The notes under the pieces: model-generated
The model's input: the letters and a program-made list of their open reading frames with translations, nothing else
Databases searched by the model: none
What the model was told of the DNA's origin: nothing
Assembly: GCF_003236385.1 (NCBI RefSeq)
Contig: NZ_POUA01000004.1
Location: 1-58,291 of the forward strand
Direction: 5' to 3'
DNA length: 58,291 bases
Source: Spongiactinospora gelatinilytica
Lineage (GTDB): Bacteria; Actinomycetota; Actinomycetes; Streptosporangiales; Streptosporangiaceae
Part shown: piece after piece, positions 17,030 to 26,805 of the stretch
Numbering within the stretch: the stretch's first letter is position 1
Layout of the letters: each line of letters starts with the position of its first letter
Position numbers and translations under genes: made by a program

Positions 17030-19534
17030 GTGCCCCATCCCCCACACCGCCGGTGGCCGACCCTCGGCCGACTGCTCATCGGCCTGCTCGCCACCTTCAG
17101 CCTGATCTTACCGGAGGCCATAGCACACGCCGAACCCGCCAACGAAAAGATCGACAGGGCGGTCGTCGCGGACCTGAAGGACGGCAAGGCCAGTTACCTG
17201 GTCCGGCTCAAGGGCGAGGCGAGCCTCGCCACCGCCCGCACGGCCACCACCAAGGCGGCCAAGGCCCAGGCGGTTCATGACGCCAAGTCCGCCCACGCGA
17301 ACAAGTCCCAGGCCGGGCTGCGCCGGCTGCTGACCGAACGGAAGGCCGAACACACCCCGTTCTGGATCGTCAACGCCGTCAAGGTCACCGCCGACGCGAA
17401 GCTGACGAGCGAGATCGCCGCGCTCCCCGAGGTCGCCGCCATCGACCCCATCGACGAGATCGAAATGCCTGAGCCCAAGCCGGGTAAGGCCCAGCCGCGG
17501 GTCAAGGGGAAGGCGGCCAACGCGGTCGAGTGGAACATCGACCGCGTCAAGGCGCCACAGGTTTGGAACGAGCTGAACAACCGCGGTGAGGGCGTCGTCG
17601 TCGCCATCATCGACACGTGGCCGGACTTCGACCACCCGGCGCTCGCCGCGCAGTACCGCGGCAGGCATGCCGACGGACGCGTGGATCACAACTACAACTG
17701 GTTCGACCCTCACAAGGAATGCGCGACCTTCGGCCCGTGCGGCACGGAGGAGCACGGCACCCACGTGACCGGCACCGTCGCCGGCGAGAACGGCATCGGA
17801 GTCGCGCCCGGTGTCAAGTGGATCGCCGCCAGAGGGTGCGCGCGGGGGAGCTGCGCGGAGACCTCGCTGATCGCGGCCGGGCAGTGGCTGATCGAGCCGA
17901 CCGACCTGAACGGCCAGAACGTCCGGTACGACCTGGTACCCGACATCGTGAACAACTCCTGGAAAATCCCTGCGGACACGAGCTACGAGCACATCGTCGA
18001 CAGTTGGATCGCGGCGGGGATCTTCCCGATGTTCGCCAACGGCAACGGCGGCGAAATGGGCTGTGGATCGAGCGACACGCCGGCGGTGTACCCCCAGAGC
18101 TACAGTTCGGGCTCCTTGAACATCGACGGCGAACTCGGGCGCGGCTCGGCCACGGGCCCTGGGCGGGACGGGGACATCAAGCCGAACATCTCCGCCCCGG
18201 GAGTCGATATCCGTTCCTCGGCCCCCTACGGGGACTATCGGCTGATGAGCGGCACCTCGATGGCGTCGCCGCACGTGGCCGGCGCGGTGGCGCTGATGTG
18301 GTCGGCGGCGCCTTCGCTCCGGGGTGACATCGACGCCACCCGGCGGCTGCTCGATGACACCGCCATCGACATGCCCGCGTCCGACTGCGGCGGGACGCCG
18401 GACGACAACAACGTCTTCGGCGAAGGCGCGCTGGACGCGTACGCCGCCGTGCGGGCCGTGCCCGACGACGCGCTCGGCGACCTGCGCGGCACGGTCACCG
18501 CGGGCGGCATGCCGCTGCGCGACGCCGAGGTGCGGGTCACGGCCTCCTCCGGTCGTAAGGTGGGCACGGCGGCGAACGGCGGCTACTCGATGCTGCGCCT
18601 ACCGCCGGGCCAGTACGAGATCACGGCGTCGAAGTTCGGTCACCGGAGTGCCAGCCGGACCGTGACCATCGTGGACGGGCAGGTCGCGACCGGGGACTTC
18701 GACCTGCTCCGGCTGCCGCACGGCACGGTGACCGGCACGGTCACCGCCGGCGGCGCAGCCGAGCCCGGTGCCACGGTGCTGGTGCCCGGCACGCCGGTCA
18801 AAGCGGTCACCGACACCTCCGGCCGTTATCGGATCACCCTCCCGCACGGGTCCTATCGGCTGGAGACCTCCGGTGCCTCACACTGTGTGACCACCGCCGC
18901 CCACCAGGTCACGGTCGCCGGGAACGTGACGAGGGACGTCGGACTGGATGTGCGGCGGGACACGTTCGGGTACACGTGCGAGGCCGGCACCGAGCCGTAC
19001 ATCGCGGGCACCGACCGGCTCTCCTTCCCCATGCAGGCGAGGCTGCCGTTCGCGATGCCGTTCTACGGCAAGACCTATTCCGAGGTCTGGATCGAGCCCA
19101 GCGGGGTGATCTCCTTCGCGACCATCTCCGACGGCGGCCACACCCCGCTGCCGAATCCGAACGCCCCGAACCTCGCCCTCTATCCGTACTGGGCGACCCT
19201 GAACGTGGACGCGGAGGCCGACATCTACACCGGTACGGTCGGCACCGCCCCTAACCGAACCTTCGTGGTCGAGTGGCGGAACGTCCGCATCGACGACCCA
19301 GAGGGCAGCACCGACCGTCTGTCGTTCTCGGTGCTGCTCACTGAGGACGGCACGATCAGCTACCGCTACAAGGACGTGGACGGCACCGGTGACCACGGCG
19401 TGGGCGCGACGATCGGCATCGAGAACGCCGATGGCACCGACGCGTTCCAGTACTCCTACGACAGCTCGTCGATCAAGAACGGGCAGAGCCTGACCTTCAC
19501 CGCCGGCACCCGCGGCACCGTACACGGGCGGTAG
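17030..19534 (+). CDS. secreted S8 (subtilisin-family) serine protease
   Basis: GTG 17030 is chosen because AAGGAG lies 6-7 nt upstream and it begins a good signal peptide (LLIGLLATFSLILPEAIAHA|EP). An open extension back to 16880 lacks these. The product is 834 aa. An inhibitor-I9-like propeptide comes first, then the peptidase with Asp in VVAIIDTWPDFDHPA, His in EEHGTHVTGTVAG, the oxyanion Asn in NNSW, and Ser in SGTSMASPHVAGAVA. Two carboxypeptidase-regulatory-like beta-sandwich repeats follow (GTVTAGGMPLRDAEV, GTVTAGGAAEPGATV), then a C-terminal beta-domain (about 650-834). The usual Gly after the catalytic Asp (DTG) is Trp here, but the triad is intact. The protein is exported and probably self-processed. 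Confidence 0.9.
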   Translation: MPHPPHRRWPTLGRLLIGLLATFSLILPEAIAHAEPANEKIDRAVVADLKDGKASYLVRLKGEASLATARTATTKAAKAQAVHDAKSAHANKSQAGLRRLLTERKAEHTPFWIVNAVKVTADAKLTSEIAALPEVAAIDPIDEIEMPEPKPGKAQPRVKGKAANAVEWNIDRVKAPQVWNELNNRGEGVVVAIIDTWPDFDHPALAAQYRGRHADGRVDHNYNWFDPHKECATFGPCGTEEHGTHVTGTVAGENGIGVAPGVKWIAARGCARGSCAETSLIAAGQWLIEPTDLNGQNVRYDLVPDIVNNSWKIPADTSYEHIVDSWIAAGIFPMFANGNGGEMGCGSSDTPAVYPQSYSSGSLNIDGELGRGSATGPGRDGDIKPNISAPGVDIRSSAPYGDYRLMSGTSMASPHVAGAVALMWSAAPSLRGDIDATRRLLDDTAIDMPASDCGGTPDDNNVFGEGALDAYAAVRAVPDDALGDLRGTVTAGGMPLRDAEVRVTASSGRKVGTAANGGYSMLRLPPGQYEITASKFGHRSASRTVTIVDGQVATGDFDLLRLPHGTVTGTVTAGGAAEPGATVLVPGTPVKAVTDTSGRYRITLPHGSYRLETSGASHCVTTAAHQVTVAGNVTRDVGLDVRRDTFGYTCEAGTEPYIAGTDRLSFPMQARLPFAMPFYGKTYSEVWIEPSGVISFATISDGGHTPLPNPNAPNLALYPYWATLNVDAEADIYTGTVGTAPNRTFVVEWRNVRIDDPEGSTDRLSFSVLLTEDGTISYRYKDVDGTGDHGVGATIGIENADGTDAFQYSYDSSSIKNGQSLTFTAGTRGTVHGR

Positions 19535-20936
19535 CCGAACCCGAACCACCAGTGCGGCGGTGTCATCGGATCACCACCGCCGTCTCCGAATTCGCCGAAC
19601 CGGCGGAACGCGGGCGCCTTCCCGGCAGCGCTCCGCCGGTCCGTCGAAGACCACCGGCGGGCAGGGCCACCACCCGGCCCCGCCCGCCGCGTGGCGTCAC
19701 ACGTTCACGTACACGTTCACGAAGAAGGCGATGCCCACAGGCCGAGTGCCGACAGAATGAACTGCCGCACCTCGCCCTTCCGCCAAGTACTCCCTATGAG
19801 ACCGAGAACAACACGACCCCGAATGCGCAGTTGACGGCCATTATCGTTCCGAATTCCAACCAGGACCCTCCAGTTCGGCGATCACCTCACGCGCCGCGGC
19901 TCGTCCCGATCAACCGGGGTAGCCGTCCCAACCCTGACCAGCACAAATGCCCCTGGGACGGCCCCACGTAGACGACGGCCGGCGACGACCGCTGCCATCG
20001 AGTTGAGCGCGTACTTCACCGCTCACGCGCTGGTCCTTCGCCGTGCCGAATTCCTCCAAGCGCGCCCGTGCATCGACAGGCAAGCCCACCGCTGGCGGGG
20101 CCTGATCGACGACGCTCTCGGCGCCTCGACCGGACCGGACGGGAACGGCGACGGCGAAGCCGTGTAACACCAGGTAGACCAGCGGAGAGGGGCCAGGCCC
20201 TTGGAGAGCGGTACACGAGCGGTACGTGATCAAGGCATTCGGCTGCTCACGGTGGCACTCGGCCGCACACCCCAAAAACGCGAACGGTCTGCGTTTCCGC
20301 AGGCCAGCGCGCGTTTCCAAAGGAAGATCAGCGGTGCCCCCTGCGAGACACCCGACAAATCTACGTCCCCCAATCCCCCGCTTCCGCGCGGTTTCCTGAC
20401 CGTTCAGGCGCGCATTAAAGTGGCCAAAGGGCGCTCACGAGCTTGAAGCACTAGTGCCGATCACAGGATGCCGCTGCCCATCTCGCAGTGTCCATAGCGT
20501 TGGATCCAGCGGACCACGACCATGGGCGTCCTGCTGGTCGCGCTGATCGCCGCCATCGTCTCCTTGCTCCACATGCACAAACTGTGCCTCTGTCACGGCT
20601 AAGACCACCTGGCCGCAGCACTCATTCCTCTCGCTGTCGACGGCGCGATCGTCGTCGCGTCGATGCCCGTACCGCTCGATCGCCCGAGGAGACCTTCGCC
20701 GACGGCTCGCTTGCACGCCAAAGTGCGCCCACCATGGCTTATGCTCCTGCTCGGACCCGCGAAAGCTCGATGGCCACGCCCGGCGCCGCGAACTCCGCCC
20801 GTCCTGATCGCCTCGTCTGCCCTCGACCTGCCGTGAAGAGACAACGGATGGTGATGGAGGGTAAAGCGTGGCTTCGTGTGTATGTTTCCTGGCTGCCGTC
20901 CCTTTGAACGGTCGGGGATTCATGGAGGCCCTGAAG
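19535..20936. other. 1.4-kb gene-poor region with eroded sequence
   Basis: I see no intact recognisable gene. A plus-strand stretch ending at TAA 20165-20167 (AHALVLRRAEFLQARP, DRQAHRWRGLIDDAL) has good coding composition but no clear start. A 26-codon ORF with ATG 20522 encodes MGVLLVALIAAIVSLLHMHK then LCLCHG, a single hydrophobic segment with a CxC end. Both could be relics of an integrated plasmid-like element, but this is unproven. Confidence 0.35.
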
Positions 20937-20954
20937 CCAGCATGATCATGCTGG
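20937..20954. repeat. 18-bp perfect palindrome at the head of an IS3 remnant
   Basis: CCAGCATGATCATGCTGG lies 21 bp upstream of the transposase fragment start. In RNA it would form a hairpin just ahead of the ribosome-binding region, as found at the leading edge of some IS elements. The IS end itself may lie near TGAACGGTCGGGGATTC at about 20905. Confidence 0.6.
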
Positions 20955-20975
20955 TGGAAGGGAGAACCACACCCG

Positions 20976-21158
20976 GTGCCGGCCCCGAGGAAGTACTCGC
21001 AGGAACTGCGTGAGCTCGCAGTGCGGATGGTGTTCGTGGTCTGTGAGCAGCAGCGGCCGGCCGCCTCAACCGCCGATGCGCAGCGGATCGCCGAGCTGAA
21101 GCGGGAGGTCCGTGAGGGTCAGGCGATTGAGATTCGGGACATATTGGACATTGCTTGA
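20976..21158 (+). pseudogene. IS3-family transposase OrfA remnant
   Basis: GTG 20976 begins PAPRKYSQELRELAVRMVF, the standard N-terminus of IS3-group OrfA (HTH_Tnp_1), then VVCEQQRPAAS and ADAQRIAELKREVRE, the leucine-zipper region. The middle of the HTH domain is deleted and the C-terminal part decays after about residue 50. No OrfB catalytic domain follows. Confidence 0.7.
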
Positions 21159-21225
21159 GTCATTCCGCAGCAGCCTCGGGCCGACCGGCCCACTCTTACG
21201 TGCCCTAGATTAGATGATTGTTTTA

Positions 21226-21253
21226 TTTGACTCCCCTCTAATTAGGCATCAAA
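21226..21253 (+). promoter_or_regulatory. ArsR-like operator/promoter of the flavoprotein gene
   Basis: TTTGA (21226-21230) and TCAAA (21249-21253) form an inverted repeat whose left arm contains a -35-like TTGACT. The same arrangement (ATTTGAC, then CTCTAA, then ATTCAA) occurs on the minus strand at 35337-35310, upstream of the paralogous flavoprotein. The two sites are plausibly read by one ArsR. Confidence 0.5.
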
Positions 21254-21364
21254 CTAGTACACGGGCTGTCATCGCACCGCTACCCTGCGGTTGCCCTGTG
21301 CTGCCTGCTGCGCTCAGGGAGTGACCTCGGCAGCCCTGAGATGCCCGATACGGGAGGTACGTTT

Positions 21365-22786
21365 GTGATCAGTGGATGCTGCAACTCTGCGGCGGCGAGT
21401 GACGAGCCCTCCGCACTCGAATCCTCGCTGGACCAACTGCCGGTCGTCGTAATCGGCGCAGGCCCCGTAGGGCTGGCCGCGGCTGCGCACTTGGCGGAGC
21501 GGGGAATGAACTACCTCCTCCTTGAGGCAGGGGCCCAGGTGGGCGCCAGTATCGCTCAATGGGGACACGTACGGACCTTCAGTCCATGGCGCTACAACAT
21601 CGACCCCGCAGCCCGCCGCCTGCTGGACACGCGCGGTTGGAGCTCCCCGGATTCGGACTGGCTGCCCACCGGTGCCGAAATCATCGAGCACTATCTCTCG
21701 CCCTTGGCCGCCCATCCTGCGATCGCGCCCCGCCTTCGCCTGGGGACGAAGGTCACCGATATCAGCCGTGTCGGTCACGACCGCGTGCGCACGGCGGGCC
21801 GGGAACTATCGCCCTTCGTCGTCCGACTGGCCGGGGGCGACGAAGTGCTAGGGCGCGCGATCATCGACGCCACTGGTACTTGGCACAGCCCAAACGTGCT
21901 GGGTGCCAGTGGCCTGCCCGCATACGGCGAGGCTGAGGCCTCCGAACTTATCGACCATGCCTTGCCCGACGTTCTGGGCGCTGATCGCGATCACTACGTC
22001 GGCAGACACACCTTGGTCATCGGTGCCGGGCACTCGGCTGCCACGACGTTGCTGGCCCTGGGCCGCCTCGCTGAACAGTTCCCACACACTCAGGTCACAT
22101 GGGCAATCCGCGCTGGTAGTGCGGCTCGCTCGTATGGCGGCGGCGCGAAAGACGCCCTTCCGGCACGAGGTCAGCTCGGCACCCGCCTGGAGGAGCTGGT
22201 TCGTTCTGGGGTGATCGCGTTGCGCACCGGATTCTTCACCCATTCCCTTATCAGGGATACAGACTCGGTCGCGGTGATCGGTCGTGACCTTTCCGGCGCC
22301 GAGCAGAAGATCATCGCGGATCGCATCGTGGCCGCCACCGGCTATCGTCCGGACCACTCGATAACCACCGAACTGCGGCTGGATCTGGATCCGATATTGG
22401 GCGGCCCTCGGGCGCTCGCTCCACTGATCGATCCCAATGTCCATTCCTGTGGCACCGTACCCGCGCATGGCGCCGCCGAACTCGCCCACCCTGAACCGGA
22501 CCACTACACCGTGGGAGTCAAAAGCTACGGGCGAGCGCCGACATTCTTGATGGCGACAGGATACGAGCAGGTTCGCTCCGTGGTCGCCGCGTTGGACGGT
22601 GACTGGCAGGCCGCTCGCGAAGTTCAGTTGGAGCTGCCCGACACCGGGGTGTGCTCCTCCGATCTGGCCGAGGCTCAAGAGTCCAGAGTCGGATTGGCCA
22701 CCGGAATAAGCGGAGGTCTGCTGGGGACTCCTTTGGCGATGGCCGACTCGGAGGCGGCCGATCCTGACGGCTGCAGTTGCGGCTGA
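21365..22786 (+). CDS. Cys-tailed FAD/NAD(P) flavoprotein of arsenic loci (ArsO-like), copy 1
   Basis: GTG 21365 is preferred over ATG 21341 because GGGAGGT lies 6 nt upstream and the product then begins VISGCCNS, parallel to its paralogue MSDGCCG. It has 473 aa. The FAD motif VVVIGAGPVGLAAAAHLAER is at about 25-45, a second NAD(P) Rossmann motif VIGAGHSAATTLLAL lies mid-protein, and a late ATGYRPDHSI matches flavin monooxygenase or thioredoxin-reductase-like folds. Distinctive features are Cys-Cys at the N-terminus, CSS near the end, and a terminal CSCG. Cys pairs at both ends suggest arsenical or metal binding, which is inference. Families like this sit in actinobacterial ars operons, with oxidation of trivalent arsenicals proposed. 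A 68-80%-like paralogue by eye lies at 33749-35176. Confidence 0.8.
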   Translation: MISGCCNSAAASDEPSALESSLDQLPVVVIGAGPVGLAAAAHLAERGMNYLLLEAGAQVGASIAQWGHVRTFSPWRYNIDPAARRLLDTRGWSSPDSDWLPTGAEIIEHYLSPLAAHPAIAPRLRLGTKVTDISRVGHDRVRTAGRELSPFVVRLAGGDEVLGRAIIDATGTWHSPNVLGASGLPAYGEAEASELIDHALPDVLGADRDHYVGRHTLVIGAGHSAATTLLALGRLAEQFPHTQVTWAIRAGSAARSYGGGAKDALPARGQLGTRLEELVRSGVIALRTGFFTHSLIRDTDSVAVIGRDLSGAEQKIIADRIVAATGYRPDHSITTELRLDLDPILGGPRALAPLIDPNVHSCGTVPAHGAAELAHPEPDHYTVGVKSYGRAPTFLMATGYEQVRSVVAALDGDWQAAREVQLELPDTGVCSSDLAEAQESRVGLATGISGGLLGTPLAMADSEAADPDGCSCG

Positions 22787-23637
22787 TCCTTACTGCGGCG
22801 AGCCGGCCCTCGTGGGCGCGAGCCTGACCAGCCCATTAGGGTTGGCCTCGCGCCCAAGCCTGCATGAATTCCGCCGTACCGCCCAGCGCAGTGAGACGTG
22901 CCTCATCTGGGCCATGGCCGTGTCGAAGACCCGTCGCATGACTCCACGGACGCCATTGCATGGTCGGAGCGTGTAGGCCCTCCGCTCGGGTTCGTGCGAC
23001 TTGGGGAAATGGAACTGAGGGTTACATATCGGGATCACTACGTGGCGGTCACGAGCCGGCGATACCAGCAGTAGTCGTATGGTCACGCTTCATACTTATT
23101 TCGGCGTTCGGTGCATTCCGGGGAGAAGGGGACGCTCAGCCGCTTGCGCACAGGGTCCGGCCCTGGTTTTCGTTGTTGACGGCCGAGCGTGCCGACCTGC
23201 CGGGGACGTGGCCGCAGGTGTGCGCGTAGGGATTGCGGTAACCCGACATCTGCCCGCCATAGTCGGCCTCGGGCCAAAAGCAGACATGCTCGGCCGGACA
23301 CTCCTGCGGCCCGCCGCGCGGGCCGTCCTTCGGCATGCGCCGCACCGAACCGGTGCTCGGCCCCCAGATCAAGGTGAAACAGAGGGAGTCCCCCGGGGGG
23401 ATGGCAGCACAGCTCTCCGGGTCGGCGGGAAACGCCCCCTCTTCTCCGTTCAGACCGCCCGGGTCGGTCCCTCGCTAGGGTCCGCGCGACCAGCCCCAAA
23501 GTAGCCTTCGGTAATCACGGTGACGGTCTATGCTGCGGCCCACGAGGAAGATGAGTGCAGAAATTGGCTGCAGCGATGGCCTGTCGTGTGACGGCGGCTC
23601 AACGCGCTCGCCGCTGAAGCCGCTGAAGCCGCTGAGA
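22787..23637. other. 0.85-kb region without a recognisable gene
   Basis: Frames in both strands are short and have mixed composition, and the GC content drops locally. I found no conserved motif. It separates flavoprotein copy 1 from the first serine recombinase remnant and may be the scar of an insertion. Confidence 0.4.
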
Positions 23638-24532
23638 TCAGGCGATCGTTGTTGCTGCGTCGTCGTGGTCACGGAGCATGCGCAGCACGGTGGCCGGTGA
23701 GGGATGCCGGCTCTTCTTCTTGCCGTGGGTGATGATGAGGCGCGCGGCGATATCGCGCAGGCTGAGGTCCTGGTCGCGTAGGTGCAGGGCCATGGACAGC
23801 ATGGCCGGGTCGGTGACGGTGGCGCCGCCGATGTGCTTGCCGCGGATACGGGCCGATTCGTGGCCTTCCAGGGTGCGGACGCGGATGTATTCGCGTTCCA
23901 TGCCGCACAGTGCGGCCAGGACGGTGAACACCACGCCGGAGGGGTCGTGGGTGCCCTGCAGGTCGCCGGTGAGAAATTCCAGGCCGATGCCGGCGGCGCG
24001 GAGTTGCTCGGCCAGGGCGGCCGGATCGAGGCCGCGGCCGAGTCGCTTGCGCTCGTGCACTACGAGGGTGACCGCGACGCCCGCGGCGCGGAACTCGTGG
24101 GCCAGGGTGATGGCCTTGTCGAGTTCGGGGCGGGTGGTGGCGCGGGTGGAGATCTTCTCCGAAAAGACGCGGGAGATGCCGGCGGCCTTGAGTGCATTCA
24201 GCTGGGTCCAGGGACTGGCGGATGGTGGAGGCGCGGGCGTAGCCGATGCGTACGTGCCCCGCGGGTTCGGCGCCGGCCGCGGCGGGGCGGGGCAGTTCGA
24301 TCCAGGCCGTGCCCGGCTTGCGGGCGGATGGGGTGGGGGCGGCCAGGGCCTTGGCGAGCGCGGGGACGAGCCGGAAACAGGCGGTGTGGTACTGGACGGC
24401 CACCTTGCCCTTGCCGGTGCGGCAGGGCGAGTCGGCCGGAGCGGCGCAGGAGGTCATCGGGCAGTCGTGGGCCTCCACGCGGTAACGCCTATGAAACAGA
24501 ACCCGGCGCCGGGCACCGGATGGATCGTTCAT
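23638..24532 (-). pseudogene. serine recombinase (resolvase family) with Cys-rich N-terminal domain, frameshifted
   Basis: ATG 24532 opens with a zinc-ribbon-like domain (CPMTSCAAPADSPCRTGKG, then QYHTACFR), then a linker, then the catalytic start RIGYARASTIRQSLD with the nucleophilic Ser region. Directly after SLD, two bases appear to be missing: the expected QLNALKAAGISRVFSEKIST continues in another frame. It then runs through VHERKRLGRGLDPAALAEQL and LTGDLQGTHDPSG to an HTH ending at 23638. It is a close relative of the recombinase at 31170-32152 and is transcribed away from the ars operon. It is inactive unless the shift is bypassed. Confidence 0.75.
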
Positions 24533-24568
24533 CTGCCGTTCGCCTGGCAGCCCATAGGCGTATGTCAA

Positions 24569-24600
24569 ATCGATAAAGCTCTAAATAGGCGGACATCGAT
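24569..24600 (+). promoter_or_regulatory. paired ATCGAT motifs before the arsC operon
   Basis: ATCGAT occurs at 24569-24574 and 24595-24600, flanked by A/T (AAATCGATAA, ACATCGATAT), just upstream of arsC ATG 24621. It resembles the TCGATAT/ATATCGA pair before arsR at 25296-25331, so the same ArsR probably represses both. Confidence 0.5.
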
Positions 24601-24620
24601 ATGTAGTTGGGAGGGTGCTC

Positions 24621-25274
24621 ATGACCAGCACCTACAAGCGCGAGGACCTGACCATCGACCAGCAACTCGCCCTGACCACCGCCGCACGTCGCCTGGGCGG
24701 GGAGTTCGCCGGTGTGTTCGGCACCGAGACCATCGAACGCTTCCTGCACAGCAGCTACGAGCAGTTCGCCGCCAAGGCGGCGGTGGCGAACTTCCTGCCG
24801 CTGCCGGCCGAACGGTTCGCCCGCCAGCGGTTGCACGCCCTGGCCCGGGTCGAGGGCAAGGGCGACGGACGGCCGATCGTGCTGTTCTTGTGCGTGCACA
24901 ACGCCGGGCGCTCGCAGATGGCGCTGGGGTTCTTCACTCACCTGGCCGGTGAGCACGCGGTCGGCTGGTCGGGCGGTTCGGAGTTCGCCGGTGAGATCAA
25001 CCCGGCCGCCGTGGCCTCGATGGCCGAGCGGGGCATCGACATCTCCCGCGAGTTCCCCAAGCCGTGGACCGAGGAGATCGTCCGCGCCGCCGACGTCGTG
25101 GTCACCATGGGCTGCGGCGACGCCTGCCCCGTCTACCCCGGCAAGCGGTATCTGGACTGGGAGCTGGACGACCCTGCGGGGCTTTCGGTCGAGGAGGTGC
25201 GGCCGATCCGCGATGAGATCGAGCGCCGGGTCCGGGCGCTGCTGGCCGAGCTGGAAGTCCCGGCCAGGGCATAG
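24621..25274 (+). CDS. arsC: arsenate reductase, LMW-phosphatase type, with N-terminal helical domain
   Basis: The product is 217 aa. Residues 1-80 form a helical domain (TTAARRLGGEFAGVFGTETI, FLHSSYEQF) like the three-helix N-terminal extensions of actinobacterial ArsC proteins. Residues about 85-215 form the LMW-PTP-like catalytic domain. The P-loop CVHNAGRSQMA has nucleophile Cys91, and further Cys165 and Cys169 lie in MGCGDACPVYPGKRYLDWEL. It would reduce arsenate to arsenite, passing electrons via thioredoxin or mycothiol; which one is not decidable here. ATG 24621 has GGAGGG upstream. It is the first gene of arsC-arsR-acr3-arsC. Confidence 0.92.
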   Translation: MTSTYKREDLTIDQQLALTTAARRLGGEFAGVFGTETIERFLHSSYEQFAAKAAVANFLPLPAERFARQRLHALARVEGKGDGRPIVLFLCVHNAGRSQMALGFFTHLAGEHAVGWSGGSEFAGEINPAAVASMAERGIDISREFPKPWTEEIVRAADVVVTMGCGDACPVYPGKRYLDWELDDPAGLSVEEVRPIRDEIERRVRALLAELEVPARA

Positions 25275-25295
25275 ACATCTGATGATAGGCAAGGG

Positions 25296-25331
25296 TCGAT
25301 ATAGACTGGTTTCGACTTCGATGAATATCGA
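25296..25331 (+). promoter_or_regulatory. ArsR operator, inverted TCGATAT/ATATCGA
   Basis: TCGATAT (25296-25302) and ATATCGA (25325-25331) form a perfect 7-bp inverted repeat 22 nt apart, right before arsR ATG 25348. This is the probable autoregulatory site and an internal promoter region between arsC and arsR. Confidence 0.6.
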
Positions 25332-25347
25332 TGCGGAAAGAGGTAGA

Positions 25348-25689
25348 ATGGAGCTGCTGCAACTCCTGGAGTGCAGCCCCCCGCTGGCACGCGAGCCGCT
25401 GAACGCCGAGCAGGCCGCCGGCGTCGCCCGGGTGTTCAAGGCGCTGGGCGACCCGGTACGGCTGCGCATCCTGTCGATCGTGGCCTGCCGCGAGGGCGGC
25501 GAGGTCTGCGTGTGCGACATCACCGGCGCCTTCGAGCTGTCCCAGCCCACCATCTCCCACCACCTCAAGGTGCTCAAGGAGGTCGGCCTGCTGACCTCCG
25601 AACGGCGGGCCTCCTGGGTGTACTACCGCCTGGTCCCCGAGACGCTGGGTGAGCTGTCGGCCATCTTGGGCACCCCGGCGGTGGTATAG
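25348..25689 (+). CDS. arsR: ArsR/SmtB arsenite-responsive repressor
   Basis: The product is 113 aa with the standard ArsR winged helix: VFKALGDPVRLRILSIV, then GEVCVCDITGAFELSQPTIS, HHLKVLKEVGLL, and the wing RRASWVYYRL. The classic As(III) motif CxCD is present as C54-V-C56-D in the helix before the recognition helix, and Cys9 and Cys47 are extra potential ligands. ATG 25348 is chosen for AAAGAGG upstream; an in-frame ATG at 25321 is weaker. It is followed 3 bp later by acr3. It probably represses the whole operon through the ATCGAT-type sites. Confidence 0.92.
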   Translation: MELLQLLECSPPLAREPLNAEQAAGVARVFKALGDPVRLRILSIVACREGGEVCVCDITGAFELSQPTISHHLKVLKEVGLLTSERRASWVYYRLVPETLGELSAILGTPAVV

Positions 25690-25692
25690 CCC

Positions 25693-26805
25693 ATGGCCAC
25701 CCGTACCCCCGCCCCGACGCCCGCACCGACAGCCGTACCGGGCCAGGGCGTGATCGCCGGGCTGTCCCGGCTCGACCGCTTCCTGCCCCTGTGGATCGGC
25801 CTGGCCATGGCCGCCGGGCTGCTGCTGGGCCGCCTGCTGCCCGGCCTGAACACCGCGCTGGACACGGTGAAGATCGGCCAGATCTCGCTGCCCATCGCGC
25901 TCGGCCTGCTGCTGATGATGTACCCGGTGCTGGCCAAGGTCCGCTATGACCGCCTGTCCACCGTGACCGGCGACCGCCGCCTGCTGATCTCCTCCCTGGC
26001 ACTGAACTGGATCGCCGGGCCGGCGCTGATGTTCGCCCTGGCCTGGATCCTGCTGCCCGACCTCCCCGAATACCGCACCGGGCTGATCATCGTCGGCCTG
26101 GCGCGCTGCATCGCCATGGTCCTCATCTGGAACGACCTGGCCTGCGGCGACCGCGAGGCCGCCGCCGTCCTGGTCGCGATCAACTCGATCTTCCAGGTGG
26201 TCGCCTTCGGCGCGCTCGGCTGGTTCTACCTGCAGGTGCTCCCCGGATGGCTCGGACTGCCGCAGGCGGCGCTACAGGTCTCGGCATGGGACATCGCCTT
26301 CTACGTGCTGATCTTCCTCGGCATCCCGCTGGCCGCCGGATACGCCTCGCGCAGGCTGGGCGAGCGCGCCCGCGGCCGGGACTGGTACGAGAGCCGGTTC
26401 CTGCCCCGCATCGGCCCGATCGCGTTGTACGGGCTGTTGTTCACCATCGTCATCCTGTTCGCCCTGCAGGGCCGCACGATCAGCGAGCGCCCGCTGGACG
26501 TGGCCCGCATCGCGCTGCCGCTGCTCGCCTACTTCGCGCTGATGTGGGGCGGCGGCTTCGCCCTCGGCAAGGTCATCGGCCTGAACTATGAGCGCACCAC
26601 CACGCTCGCCTTCACCGCCGCGGGCAACAACTTCGAGCTGGCCATCGCGGTCGCGGTCGGGGTGTTCGGCGTCACCTCCGGCCAGGCGCTGGCCGGGGTG
26701 GTCGGCCCGCTCATCGAGGTGCCCGTCCTGGTCGCCCTGGTCTACGTCGGCCTGGCCGGCCGGCGCCTGTTCGGCAAGGAGCCCGCCCATGCCCCTGCTG
26801 CCTAG
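25693..26805 (+). CDS. acr3: arsenite efflux permease, ACR3 family
   Basis: The product is 370 aa with ten predicted TM helices. Family signatures are LGLLLMMYPVLAKVRYD in TM2, GLARCIAMVLIWNDLACGD with the essential Cys in TM4, and the C-terminal FTAAGNNFELAIAVAVGVFG and ALAGVVGPLIEVPVLVAL. It exports arsenite from the cytoplasm using the proton gradient. The start is 3 bp after arsR, and the end overlaps the next arsC by 17 bp, so the unit is translationally coupled. An N-terminal Pro/Thr-rich extension (about 17 aa) precedes the membrane region. Confidence 0.93.
   Translation: MATRTPAPTPAPTAVPGQGVIAGLSRLDRFLPLWIGLAMAAGLLLGRLLPGLNTALDTVKIGQISLPIALGLLLMMYPVLAKVRYDRLSTVTGDRRLLISSLALNWIAGPALMFALAWILLPDLPEYRTGLIIVGLARCIAMVLIWNDLACGDREAAAVLVAINSIFQVVAFGALGWFYLQVLPGWLGLPQAALQVSAWDIAFYVLIFLGIPLAAGYASRRLGERARGRDWYESRFLPRIGPIALYGLLFTIVILFALQGRTISERPLDVARIALPLLAYFALMWGGGFALGKVIGLNYERTTTLAFTAAGNNFELAIAVAVGVFGVTSGQALAGVVGPLIEVPVLVALVYVGLAGRRLFGKEPAHAPAA

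Noticed and set aside
23083-23504. overlapping frames with MSAFGPR- and SGQKQT-like strings
   Set aside because: They resemble spurious translations of repeated non-coding DNA seen in other genomes; no function can be supported.
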